Origin: a virus
Strand: one strand, 5' to 3'
IMG/VR virus record: IMGVR_UViG_3300033156_000341
Span: 1-51,487 of that record
Length of the DNA stretch: 51,487 nucleotides
In this document: one piece after another, positions 1 through 5,060 of the stretch
How positions within the stretch are numbered: position 1 is the stretch's first letter
Layout: each line of letters starts with the position of its first letter
Translations under genes and position numbers: made by a program
Notes under the pieces: generated by a model
What the model was told of the DNA's origin: nothing
The model's database searches: none
What the model saw: only the letters and a program-made list of their open reading frames with translations

Positions 1-114
1 GTGATTTTGTTGATAGCAGAATTAACTCTTTCCCTCATAACACTTCTATTTTTTTAGGAAGTTTAAAATACAACTCTGCCAAATCTAAATTAAGTTCTGT
101 TAAGCAGTGAGCAC
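1..114. repeat. Terminal direct repeat, left copy (identical to 51374-51487)
   Basis: Bases 1-114 are identical to 51374-51487. The repeat covers the 3' end of the zinc-ribbon gene at 35-286 and the start of the gene at 51190-51411. When the ends are joined, the stop of one and the start of the other overlap by ATGA, as in a normal phage operon. A short exact end repeat is what an assembler leaves when it walks around a circular molecule. A real short terminal redundancy is also possible. Confidence 0.95.
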
Positions 115-286
115 ATCTGGCTGAATAATCAAGCGTCTCTCCGTCAAACTCTTTTGACTCAAGGTATTTTCCTTTTTCATCGAAAGTAAAAATAATATCC
201 AACCTAGCATCTTCCCACACAATTACACCAACTTTCCTTAAATCAGCTCCGCATTGAGGACAATGGAATTTTTGAACTTTTTTCAT
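35..286 (-). CDS. Small zinc-ribbon protein
   Basis: An 83-residue protein of unknown function. Two CxxC knuckles (CPQC near residues 9-12 and CAHC near 58-61) predict one bound zinc ion, as in nucleic-acid-binding zinc ribbons. The middle is rich in Asp and Glu. The ATG at 286 lies 29 nt downstream of an AAAGGTCG motif (316-323) that follows the stop of the previous gene. Its stop overlaps, through the terminal repeat, the ATG of the gene listed at 51190-51411, so the two are probably co-translated. No catalytic motif is visible. Confidence 0.75.
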   Translation of the reverse strand: MKKVQKFHCPQCGADLRKVGVIVWEDARLDIIFTFDEKGKYLESKEFDGETLDYSARCAHCLTELNLDLAELYFKLPKKIEVL

Positions 287-315
287 ATCCAGTTAATAAA
301 GTTTAAAAAGTTGTT

Positions 316-323
316 CGACCTTT
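316..323 (-). repeat. AAAGGTCG intercistronic motif (representative of a family of about 20)
   Basis: AAAGGTCG or a one- to two-base variant, usually followed by an A-rich stretch, lies 16-34 nt upstream of start codons across the genome. Minus-strand copies are near 316, 787, 1000, 1379, 2019, 2771, 3061, 3426, 3641, 4333, 5065, 14247, 17599, 19646, 22647, 27273, 38245, 43784, 44402, 49029 and 50736 (lowest coordinate of each). It often includes the stop codon of the previous gene. It is too far from the start to be a Shine-Dalgarno site. A promoter element or an RNA-processing site is possible; neither is shown. Confidence 0.6.
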
Positions 324-325
324 AA

Positions 326-754
326 TTAATCTAATAATAAATGAGTTTTAACATCTCCTAGGGTTTTTATTTCGTAAACCGCCATATCGTATCCCTTGCT
401 GAAATAATTTTCTCCATAATCGTCTTTAGCAATTTTCTGAGCTTTTTCGTTAGCCTCTATCTCGTCTTTCGCTTCTACTAGAAAGGTATAAGCCGGATAT
501 TCATCGTGAATATTTACTTTTACTAAATAGAGTTTTTTAGTCCTATTCGTTATCTGACTAAGCATTTGAGAAACATCTTTTACTCGTCGTCTTAGAATTA
601 TCTCCGTACATTTTCTACAATAATATCTTTTGTTTGTGTAATAATTATTATCATAAAACTCTACCCCTCTCCACTCGCCACTATTAATAACATTTCCGCA
701 GCTACGGCACTTTGCTCGAGAAGTAGGAGACTTTTCTATATAGTCAACGAACAT
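326..754 (-). CDS. Zinc-finger protein, unknown function
   Basis: A 142-residue protein. Residues 1-55 hold two cysteine pairs (CRSC near 16-19 and CRKC near 46-49) around an aromatic-rich stretch, a treble-clef or PARP-finger-like arrangement. The C-terminal part (about 70-142) looks like a small alpha/beta domain and has no motif I recognise. The start is preceded by an A-rich leader and an AAAGGTCG motif 32 nt upstream. It probably belongs to the accessory operon driven by the tandem promoters near 3.7-3.8 kb. A nucleic-acid-binding role is inferred from the zinc finger only. Confidence 0.75.
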   Translation of the reverse strand: MFVDYIEKSPTSRAKCRSCGNVINSGEWRGVEFYDNNYYTNKRYYCRKCTEIILRRRVKDVSQMLSQITNRTKKLYLVKVNIHDEYPAYTFLVEAKDEIEANEKAQKIAKDDYGENYFSKGYDMAVYEIKTLGDVKTHLLLD

Positions 755-792
755 ATTTTTTTACTTTTTAATTTTTTTATTTTTTTCGACCT

Positions 793-975
793 TTAATAAA
801 GCATTTTTTCTATTTCTTCTAACCTTTCTTTTATTTCTTTCGGAGTTTTTTTATCAAGAATTATTTTCTCTAATTCAATAGAAACATAAGCACATTTAGC
901 CTCAATTTCATCTAATCTTTCTTTTAAATCTTCGATAATATTCTCTAATACCCTAAAATTATTACTTATACTCAT
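793..975 (-). CDS. Small coiled-coil protein
   Basis: A 60-residue, highly charged protein with a heptad-like pattern of Leu and Ile from about residue 8 to the end, so an alpha-helical coiled coil is likely. There is no membrane segment and no enzyme motif. Its TAA stop forms part of the downstream AAAGGTCG motif (787-794). A variant motif (AAAAGTCG) lies 24 nt upstream of its own ATG. Function unknown. Confidence 0.65.
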   Translation of the reverse strand: MSISNNFRVLENIIEDLKERLDEIEAKCAYVSIELEKIILDKKTPKEIKERLEEIEKMLY

Positions 976-1005
976 AGTTTTTTATATTTTTTAATTTTTC
1001 GACTT

Positions 1006-1353
1006 TTATTTGGTAATTTTTTTTAGGGGTTCATTAATGTTGACTACCTCTAAATCAGTCCAACCCTTACCCTTTTCAAACCGAGTATAAACTAATCTTC
1101 CTCTTTGTTCGACATATTTTAGAATTCGAGACAAAGAAATTTTACCAAAAAATTGTTCTTTATAATCTTTTATTTGCTCTTTTCTGACATTTGCTCTAAC
1201 TAAATCATAAATAATTGTTGCTACAAAATGAGTATTAACAGGTATAGGCACTAATGGATATAACACAATATTATCCTTTTCCCGAATGGTTACTTCTCCT
1301 ACATTACCGGGTCTGGCTTCTCTTTCTATTTCATTTTTTGTTTTTACTATCAT
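1006..1353 (-). CDS. Hypothetical protein
   Basis: A 115-residue soluble protein I do not recognise. The N-terminal 45 residues are mostly beta-prone (EVTIREKDNIVLYPL) and the middle is helical and charged. A TRFEKGKGW segment lies near the C-terminus. It sits between the coiled-coil gene and the RadC-like gene and has motifs of the AAAGGTCG type on both sides (about 1000 and 1379), so it is expressed in the same small-gene operon. Confidence 0.7.
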   Translation of the reverse strand: MIVKTKNEIEREARPGNVGEVTIREKDNIVLYPLVPIPVNTHFVATIIYDLVRANVRKEQIKDYKEQFFGKISLSRILKYVEQRGRLVYTRFEKGKGWTDLEVVNINEPLKKITK

Positions 1354-1385
1354 AATTTTTTATATTTTTTAATTTTTCCGACCTT

Positions 1386-1811
1386 TTAAATTAATTTTTT
1401 TCGTTTGAAAGAATAAAAACCTCCTTTTTCGTTAATAATTATATGGTCAATCACTTCTATTCCAATGATTTTCCCGGCTTCCACCAACCTATGGGTAATC
1501 TCTAAATCCGCCTTACTTGGTTCTACGTCGCCTGATGGGTGATTATGACATAATATAATTTGGGCACTAGCGTTTCCTATCGCAGGTCTATAAACCTCTC
1601 TCGGATGACAAAGATTAGCATCTACTGTCCCTAATGAGATTAACTCAATTTCTTTTATTCTATTTCGGGCATTAAGATAAATCCCCCAAAAGTGTTCCTT
1701 GTCCCTATCAATCTCAGTTTCTCCCTTAAGAACTTTTGTCATAATCCTTGCCACCTCCTCAGGATTCTTTAATTCCCTTTCTTTTATTTTTTCTGATAAT
1801 GTTATTTTCAT
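1386..1811 (-). CDS. RadC-like JAB-domain protein
   Basis: A 141-residue protein matching the RadC/JAB metalloprotease-like domain. The region LCHNHPSGDVEPSKAD (about residues 92-107) carries the HxHPSGxxxPSxxD signature, whose two His and one Asp bind zinc in this fold. The N-terminal helix-hairpin-helix of cellular RadC is missing, as is usual for phage and plasmid copies. RadC proteins are linked to DNA repair or anti-restriction, but their biochemical role is not settled. The ATG overlaps the stop of the zinc-finger gene upstream by 4 nt, so translation of the pair is coupled. Confidence 0.88.
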   Translation of the reverse strand: MKITLSEKIKERELKNPEEVARIMTKVLKGETEIDRDKEHFWGIYLNARNRIKEIELISLGTVDANLCHPREVYRPAIGNASAQIILCHNHPSGDVEPSKADLEITHRLVEAGKIIGIEVIDHIIINEKGGFYSFKRKKLI

Positions 1812-2002
1812 ACTTCAAAAAATTTAAACTTTAATTGATTGGGACTAACATAATTCTTTGCTTTCTTCTGATAGCAAGCGTGACAATATACACCAGTCCC
1901 TAAAATATATGGTTTATATATTTCCTTTCCACACTCATCGCAGTGAATCTTTTGTTTCCTTAATTCCAGAATCTTCTTTTTAAGTTCTTTATTCATTTTC
2001 AT
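1808..2002 (-). CDS. Small zinc-binding protein
   Basis: A 64-residue basic protein with paired cysteines CDEC (about 21-24) and CHAC (about 40-43), typical of a small zinc ribbon. The first codons read ATGAAAATG; the second ATG at 1996 would place the upstream AAAGGTCG motif (2019-2026) 22 nt away, closer to the genome-wide spacing, so the true start may be 1996. It overlaps the RadC-like gene by 4 nt and follows a structured RNA region. Function unknown. Confidence 0.7.
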   Translation of the reverse strand: MKMNKELKKKILELRKQKIHCDECGKEIYKPYILGTGVYCHACYQKKAKNYVSPNQLKFKFFEV

Positions 2003-2032
2003 AACTTTTATTATTTTTCGACCTTTTTTATT

Positions 2033-2125
2033 TTAGCCTCTGATTTCTGCTCTCCTGTTACGGATGTCTGGTGCCGTTGAAACCAGCCACAAGGATATCC
2101 ACAGGAGAGCAGAATCAACGGCTAA
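2033..2125 (-). ncRNA. Structured RNA element with a predicted pseudoknot
   Basis: Between two genes, a perfect 14-bp inverted repeat (2045-2058 with 2101-2114) encloses a 42-nt loop. Inside the loop CTGGT/ACCAG forms a 5-bp hairpin. The hairpin loop sequence (minus strand TCAACGGC, 2073-2080) is complementary over 8 nt to GCCGTTGA (2115-2122), just outside the main stem, so an H-type pseudoknot can form. An alternative outer helix TTAGCC/GGCTAA competes with it. The element begins at the TAG stop of the upstream gene. It is GC-richer than its surroundings. It resembles no riboswitch or ribozyme that I can name. Confidence 0.55.
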
Positions 2126-2523
2126 TCTTTTTTCCCAAAAAATGCCCGATTTAATACCTTATTCATTTCGCTTGCTAATTTCTCATCTCCAACAACAAAT
2201 CCTTTATTGGTAGTTAAACTTTCATACGGAACCCACCATTTCCCAATTTCTCCAAAATCCACCAACATTCTTTTTCTTCCATCTCTAATTTTCTTTCCCC
2301 ATTTTCCTGTCAGTTTTTTACCGGGTCCATAAAGAGTAATGCCGTTATATCCAATTCCTACTCCTTCGGGTAATGCTTGCAATTCTTTTTTATGTTTTTC
2401 TTTATGCCATTCATTATATTTTTTCTCCATTTTCTTCTTCTTTTGATACCATTCTTTCCAAAAATCTCCCCAATCCTCCTCTGTTTTGATTCTGCGGGTA
2501 TAAATTTTAATTTTCTGTCTCAT
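2122..2523 (-). CDS. Hypothetical basic protein
   Basis: A protein of about 133 residues, rich in Lys and Trp. The N-terminal third (WGDFWKEWYQ followed by a Lys-rich helix) is probably a charged helix. The rest has a Gly-rich beta-type segment (GVGIGYNGITLYGPGKK). The start was placed at the ATG at 2523, which overlaps the previous gene by 17 nt, rather than at 2550, which would extend the overlap. The TAG stop is immediately followed by the pseudoknot element, and the frame stays open for another 36 codons past it. Function unknown. Confidence 0.7.
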   Translation of the reverse strand: MRQKIKIYTRRIKTEEDWGDFWKEWYQKKKKMEKKYNEWHKEKHKKELQALPEGVGIGYNGITLYGPGKKLTGKWGKKIRDGRKRMLVDFGEIGKWWVPYESLTTNKGFVVGDEKLASEMNKVLNRAFFGKKD

Positions 2524-2743
2524 AACTTTTCTCTCGCAAATATTCATCAATTCCTTCTATTTTATCCTGTAGGGCTTCTATTATTAAGCCTCTTTCTTCA
2601 ACCTCTCTTTGCCACATTTCTTTCTCTTCCCCCAATTCTTCTTCTGCTAACCTTTCCGCAATTACTAACTTATCCATCTCTTCCTCTAAAATCTTTTCTA
2701 ATTTTTCCTTCTTTTCTAAAAGTGTTTGTTCGTAAGTAATCAT
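2507..2743 (-). CDS. Coiled-coil protein
   Basis: A 78-residue, Glu- and Lys-rich protein that is almost entirely predicted helix (LEKKEKLEKILEEEMDKL...). No cysteine, membrane segment or catalytic motif is visible. An AAAGGTCG motif lies 27 nt upstream of the ATG. It may be a small regulator or adaptor, but nothing in the sequence decides this. Confidence 0.65.
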   Translation of the reverse strand: MITYEQTLLEKKEKLEKILEEEMDKLVIAERLAEEELGEEKEMWQREVEERGLIIEALQDKIEGIDEYLREKSYETEN

Positions 2744-2812
2744 ATTAGCCTAGATTTTATTTTATTTCTTCGACCTTTGATATTGATTTTCGGGGTACTT
2801 TGTAATTCTTTT

Positions 2813-3031
2813 TTAAATAATCTGTTCAATTTCTTTCAATCTAATGACTAAAGTTTTTCTTTTCTGTCTCAAAAATAATGCTTCGTGTTCTCCAAAATCC
2901 AATCCTCCAAAAAGATAGGTATCAACTTTCTCTAAAATGCCGTGTCTATATCTTTTCTCTCCTCTTACTTTTATCTTTACCTTTGTTCCTATTCTTGGCT
3001 TAAATAAATTTTTTGTTTGTTCTATGTCCAT
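2813..3031 (-). CDS. Hypothetical protein, SH3-like beta fold possible
   Basis: A 72-residue protein. The frame is open further upstream to 3106, but the ATG at 3031 is preferred because a variant junction motif (AAAAGTCG, 3061-3068) lies 29 nt upstream of it. The sequence has regular short beta-prone segments (TKVKIKVRGEKRYRHGILEKV, shown only in part here as GTKVKIKV and RHGILEKV), like small barrel domains. Function unknown. Confidence 0.65.
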   Translation of the reverse strand: MDIEQTKNLFKPRIGTKVKIKVRGEKRYRHGILEKVDTYLFGGLDFGEHEALFLRQKRKTLVIRLKEIEQII

Positions 3032-3096
3032 TTTATTTGTTTTAGTTAATTTAATTTTTCCGACTTTTTTAATTTTTTTGCCTTCTGTTATTCCTA

Positions 3097-3396
3097 TCAG
3101 AAACAATAATAATTTGCGTATCCTTTTTTTCCAAAATCCCTTTTTATTCTATCAAAAATTTTTCTAACTTCTTCTGCTTCCTCTTGACATACTTTTCCTT
3201 CTCTTACTTTTTCATCAAGTAAATCAGACATTCTTTTTAACTGGTGTTCCTCAATTTCAATTATTCCCCACCCGTCCATATTCAAAGTTTCCAACCCAAC
3301 TACTTCCTCTAATAGTTCCATAAAGGTTTCATCGTGCCAGAGATTAAAAGTTTCGGATTTTGAAATTTTTTCAATTTTATATGCTCTTACTGACAT
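3097..3396 (-). CDS. Hypothetical acidic protein
   Basis: A 99-residue protein, acidic in the middle (FMELLEEVVGLETL, IIEIEEHQLKRM) and helical towards the C-terminus. I recognise no family. An AAAGGTCG motif (3426-3433) lies 29 nt upstream of the ATG, between this gene and the small gene at 3439-3612. It is part of the operon behind the tandem promoters near 3.7-3.8 kb. Confidence 0.65.
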   Translation of the reverse strand: MSVRAYKIEKISKSETFNLWHDETFMELLEEVVGLETLNMDGWGIIEIEEHQLKRMSDLLDEKVREGKVCQEEAEEVRKIFDRIKRDFGKKGYANYYCF

Positions 3397-3438
3397 AGGT
3401 TTAATTTTTTATAATTTAATTTTTTCGACCTTTGAGTT

Positions 3439-3612
3439 TTAGTATGATTCTGATAATCTTTTCATTCTTCTTTGTAGTTCCTCTAACAACTCCATTTGAG
3501 AATACCCTCCTGGGTCAAGAACATCACTTTTTTCTATCCATCCATCTTTATTTATTTTTTCTATTTTTATTTTTCCGTCTCCCATTACTCTTAATTTTAT
3601 TTGTTCTTCCAT
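3439..3612 (-). CDS. Small hypothetical protein, first gene of the operon
   Basis: A 57-residue ORF that begins MEEQIKLRVMGDGKIKIEKI and ends in a helical segment (MELLEELQRRMKRLSESY). It is supported by an AAAGGTCG motif (3641-3648) 28 nt upstream of the ATG and by its position as the first gene behind the promoter at 3674-3702. Codon use matches its neighbours. The alternating hydrophobic pattern of the first half suggests a beta sheet. Function unknown. Confidence 0.65.
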   Translation of the reverse strand: MEEQIKLRVMGDGKIKIEKINKDGWIEKSDVLDPGGYSQMELLEELQRRMKRLSESY

Positions 3613-3658
3613 AGTTTTGTTTTTTTGTTTTTAATTTTTTCGACCTTTATTTGTATAT

Positions 3659-3721
3659 TGTGGATTATATTTTAGTTTAGCAGGGGTAAAAAGAGTTGTC
3701 AAGGGTTTTAGTTGTGGATAA
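3659..3721 (-). promoter_or_regulatory. Sigma70-type promoter flanked by DnaA-box-like sites (tandem promoter 1)
   Basis: On the minus strand TTGACA (3697-3702) is followed by a 17-nt spacer ending in TGC and by TAAACT (3674-3679). An exact TTATCCACA box (3713-3721) lies 10 nt upstream of the -35. A second site, TAATCCACA (3659-3667), lies just after the -10, near the expected start of transcription. It would transcribe the small-gene operon from 3612 leftwards. The paired boxes suggest control by host DnaA or by a phage protein with the same specificity. Confidence 0.75.
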
Positions 3722-3765
3722 TTTTTATATCTTTTTTAGGTTAAAATTTAAATTTATTTTTAATT

Positions 3766-3829
3766 TTGTGGGTTATATTATAAATTAGCAAAAGTAAAAA
3801 GGGTTGTCAAGAGTTTTAAGTGTGGAAAA
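3766..3829 (-). promoter_or_regulatory. Sigma70-type promoter flanked by DnaA-box-like sites (tandem promoter 2)
   Basis: On the minus strand TTGACA (3805-3810) is followed by a 17-nt spacer and TAATTT (3782-3787), with TGC just before the -10. A TTTTCCACA box (3821-3829) lies 10 nt upstream of the -35, and TAACCCACA lies just downstream of the -10 (about 3766-3774). It is about 108 bp upstream of tandem promoter 1 and nearly identical to it in layout. No gene lies between the two, so both feed the same operon. Confidence 0.7.
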
Positions 3830-3838
3830 CTCTAGAAT

Positions 3839-3873
3839 AAAAAACCGCCCTCCGAAATTGGATATAGGGCGGT
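3839..3873 (-). terminator. Intrinsic terminator of the small RNA gene
   Basis: On the minus strand ACCGCCCT (3866-3873) pairs with AGGGCGGT (3844-3851) over 8 bp, with a 14-nt loop, followed by a run of T (3839-3844). This is a textbook rho-independent terminator. It lies about 85 nt downstream of the promoter at 3957-3985 and just upstream of tandem promoter 2. Confidence 0.85.
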
Positions 3874-3950
3874 AAAAGCCGACTTTTTACAGGCACGAAC
3901 CTGCTTGAACTTGACAAACTCTTATAAAGATGACGTAATTTGCTTTAGTT
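3839..3950 (-). ncRNA. Predicted small non-coding RNA (about 110 nt)
   Basis: A consensus promoter (3957-3985) and a strong intrinsic terminator (3839-3873) define a transcription unit of about 110 nt with no ATG-started ORF. The predicted RNA has an unstructured A-rich 5' part, a hairpin CAGG/CCTG around a GGTTCGTGCC segment, a small stem AAAAG/CTTTT with a TCGG loop, and the terminator stem. Its position between the end of the late operon and the promoters of the small-gene operon suggests a regulatory RNA. It is not a tRNA: there is no acceptor stem and the T-loop-like stem has the wrong loop size. Confidence 0.7.
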
Positions 3951-3956
3951 TATTAC

Positions 3957-3985
3957 ACTATACCAAAAACAAAATATCTTGTCAA
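3957..3985 (-). promoter_or_regulatory. Strong sigma70-type promoter of the small RNA
   Basis: TTGACA (3980-3985), a 17-nt spacer and TATAGT (3957-3962) on the minus strand, with transcription expected to begin near 3950. Unlike the other promoters it has no DnaA-box-like site beside it, so it may be constitutive. Confidence 0.8.
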
Positions 3986-3988
3986 GAG

Positions 3989-4027
3989 TAAAACAAAGAG
4001 AACCGCTTTTTTTGCGGTCCTCTTTGT
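3989..4027 (-). terminator. Intrinsic terminator at the end of the late operon
   Basis: ACAAAGAG and ACCGC (3993-4006) pair with GCGGT and CTCTTTGT (4014-4027), giving 13 bp with one mismatch around a run of seven T/A. On the minus strand the stem is followed by TTTTA. It closes the lysis end of the long minus-strand operon, immediately before the small RNA promoter. The inverse orientation also has a short T run, so it could act both ways. Confidence 0.8.
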
Positions 4028-4112
4028 AAGAGCTAAATTTAGTCAGCTCTTTATTATCCTTCTATACGTAAAGGATAGTTCAACACCATCCTTCCGTACA
4101 TAAAGGATAGTC
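4028..4112 (-). repeat. Cluster of three hairpins, two of them tandem 25-nt repeats
   Basis: Two direct repeats (4056-4080 and 4088-4112) have the form ATCCTT, nine-nt loop, AAGGAT and AGT, with a period of 32 nt. Each folds into a 6-bp hairpin; the loops are related (TACGTATAG and TATGTACGG on the minus strand). A third hairpin, AAGAGCT/AGCTCTT (4028-4051), precedes the terminator. They lie in the 3' untranslated region of the acidic-protein gene and could stabilise the 3' end of the late mRNA or bind a protein. Confidence 0.6.
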
Positions 4113-4117
4113 TAATT

Positions 4118-4306
4118 TTACTCTTCTGATGTTTCGGTCTCCTCACTTGTTGTTTCGGTTTCTTCTGTCCCTGAAGCTTCTTCTAATATTTCCTCTGAGG
4201 TTTCTTCTGGGGTTTCTTCAGTTTCCTCTTCAGTATCTGGTTTTTCCTCTTCTGGAGCTTCAGCTGGTATTTGTTCTTCTGGTAAAGTTTCCTGTTTTGT
4301 AATCAT
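4118..4306 (-). CDS. Highly acidic Glu/Thr-rich low-complexity protein
   Basis: A 62-residue protein made almost only of Glu, Thr, Ser and Pro after the first 15 residues, so it is probably disordered and strongly negative. A related Glu/Thr-rich stretch lies in the N-terminal part of the capsid protein (gene at 19720-20892), and short DNA words are shared. It is the last gene before the late terminator. It has an AAAGGTCG motif 26 nt upstream. A DNA-mimic or a decoy for capsid assembly is imaginable, but no function can be assigned. Confidence 0.65.
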   Translation of the reverse strand: MITKQETLPEEQIPAEAPEEEKPDTEEETEETPEETSEEILEEASGTEETETTSEETETSEE

Positions 4307-4363
4307 AACTAATTATTAAATTAAGTTTTCATCGACCTTTAGAAAAATTTAATTTCTATCTTT

Positions 4364-4807
4364 TTATTCACTCCAACAATAATAAGTTCCCCAATTACTT
4401 TCTGGTGTTCCCCAATGGTAATCTCCTTCATTTTCAAGTAGGTAAAAAGCACAATCCCAATTATCATCGGGGTCTAACATATCTAATTCCCGTCCTAATT
4501 TTTCTTCACAATACCTCTCGGTTTTTGGAATTATCATTGCTAAACCTTGTCCATACTGGCAGCCCTTTTTATTACAGATATTTCTCCCACCCGATTCGCA
4601 TTGAATTATCTTCCACAGTTTCGTTGTTAAAGGATTATACTGAAACTGAGATATAAAACACTCTTCTAGTTTTACCCCAGACGCTCCAGAATCTTCTCTA
4701 ATAGGATTTTTATGCCCTTTATATATCCCAATACCTATAAACATCCAAAATGCCACAGAAAGGGCTAAAATGAGAATTTTAACCAGAATATTAGGTGGTT
4801 CTTTCAT
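4364..4807 (-). CDS. Membrane-anchored lytic transglycosylase-like endolysin
   Basis: A 147-residue protein. Residues about 7-29 form one membrane segment or signal anchor. The rest resembles an SLT/lysozyme-like fold: IIQCESGGR places the likely catalytic Glu at 71, followed by YGQGLAMIIPKT (family G-x-Q/M-I-P-T region) and a WDCAFYLLENEGDYHWG segment near 117-133. The domain is shorter than most and has several Cys residues that could form disulfides in the periplasm or outside. It lies next to a holin-like gene and a papain-like protease, a lysis cassette. It would cut peptidoglycan glycan strands at the end of infection. Confidence 0.75.
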   Translation of the reverse strand: MKEPPNILVKILILALSVAFWMFIGIGIYKGHKNPIREDSGASGVKLEECFISQFQYNPLTTKLWKIIQCESGGRNICNKKGCQYGQGLAMIIPKTERYCEEKLGRELDMLDPDDNWDCAFYLLENEGDYHWGTPESNWGTYYCWSE

Positions 4808-4810
4808 ACT

Positions 4811-5038
4811 TTACGGAAGGCGAAGTCCAACTTTATGTTTAAGACAATCATACACAAATATTACAACAATCAGAGCAAGTGCGGTTTGGGGGTCTGTCAA
4901 GGCATCTACACCTTCTGGAAACTGAATCTTGAAACCTAAAATAGAGGCTTCAAGGACTTGAAGAATTACTCCAACAATTGCGGCAAAAACTGGATATTTT
5001 ACTGCTTTTGTCAGAGATTTTCCTAAATCGTATGCCAT
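4811..5038 (-). CDS. Putative holin
   Basis: A 75-residue protein with two hydrophobic segments, about residues 16-38 (VFAAIVGVILQVLEASILGF) and 50-65 (ALALIVVIFVYDCL), and a short charged tail. Size, topology and position directly before the endolysin gene fit a class II holin, which forms membrane lesions and times lysis. An AAAGGTCG motif lies 26 nt upstream; it overlaps the last codons of the protease gene. The call rests on topology and context, since holins share little sequence. Confidence 0.65.
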   Translation of the reverse strand: MAYDLGKSLTKAVKYPVFAAIVGVILQVLEASILGFKIQFPEGVDALTDPQTALALIVVIFVYDCLKHKVGLRLP

Positions 5039-5060
5039 AGTAGTGTTAATTGGTTAGTTT

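Noticed and set aside
316-323. AAAGGTCG as a Shine-Dalgarno site
   Set aside because: The distance to the start codon, mostly 21-34 nt, is too long for ribosome binding, and the TCG part does not match the anti-Shine-Dalgarno sequence.
2045-2114. The 14-bp inverted repeat as transposon ends
   Set aside because: There is no transposase and only a 42-nt interior, with no target duplication. A folded RNA explains it better.
2377-2739. Plus-strand ORFs such as 2377-2739, 20655-21101 and 29307-29534
   Set aside because: They are rich in Phe, Leu and Ser, lie opposite better minus-strand genes, and have no domain motifs. They are shadows of AT-rich coding DNA.
3880-3915. tRNA-like T-loop (GGTTCGTGCC) inside the small RNA
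   Set aside because: The stem gives a loop of six instead of seven, and no acceptor or anticodon arms can be drawn around it.
3911-3950. Plus-strand TTGACA at 3911 as a promoter
   Set aside because: The nearest -10-like word is 19 nt away and there is no plus-strand gene to serve.
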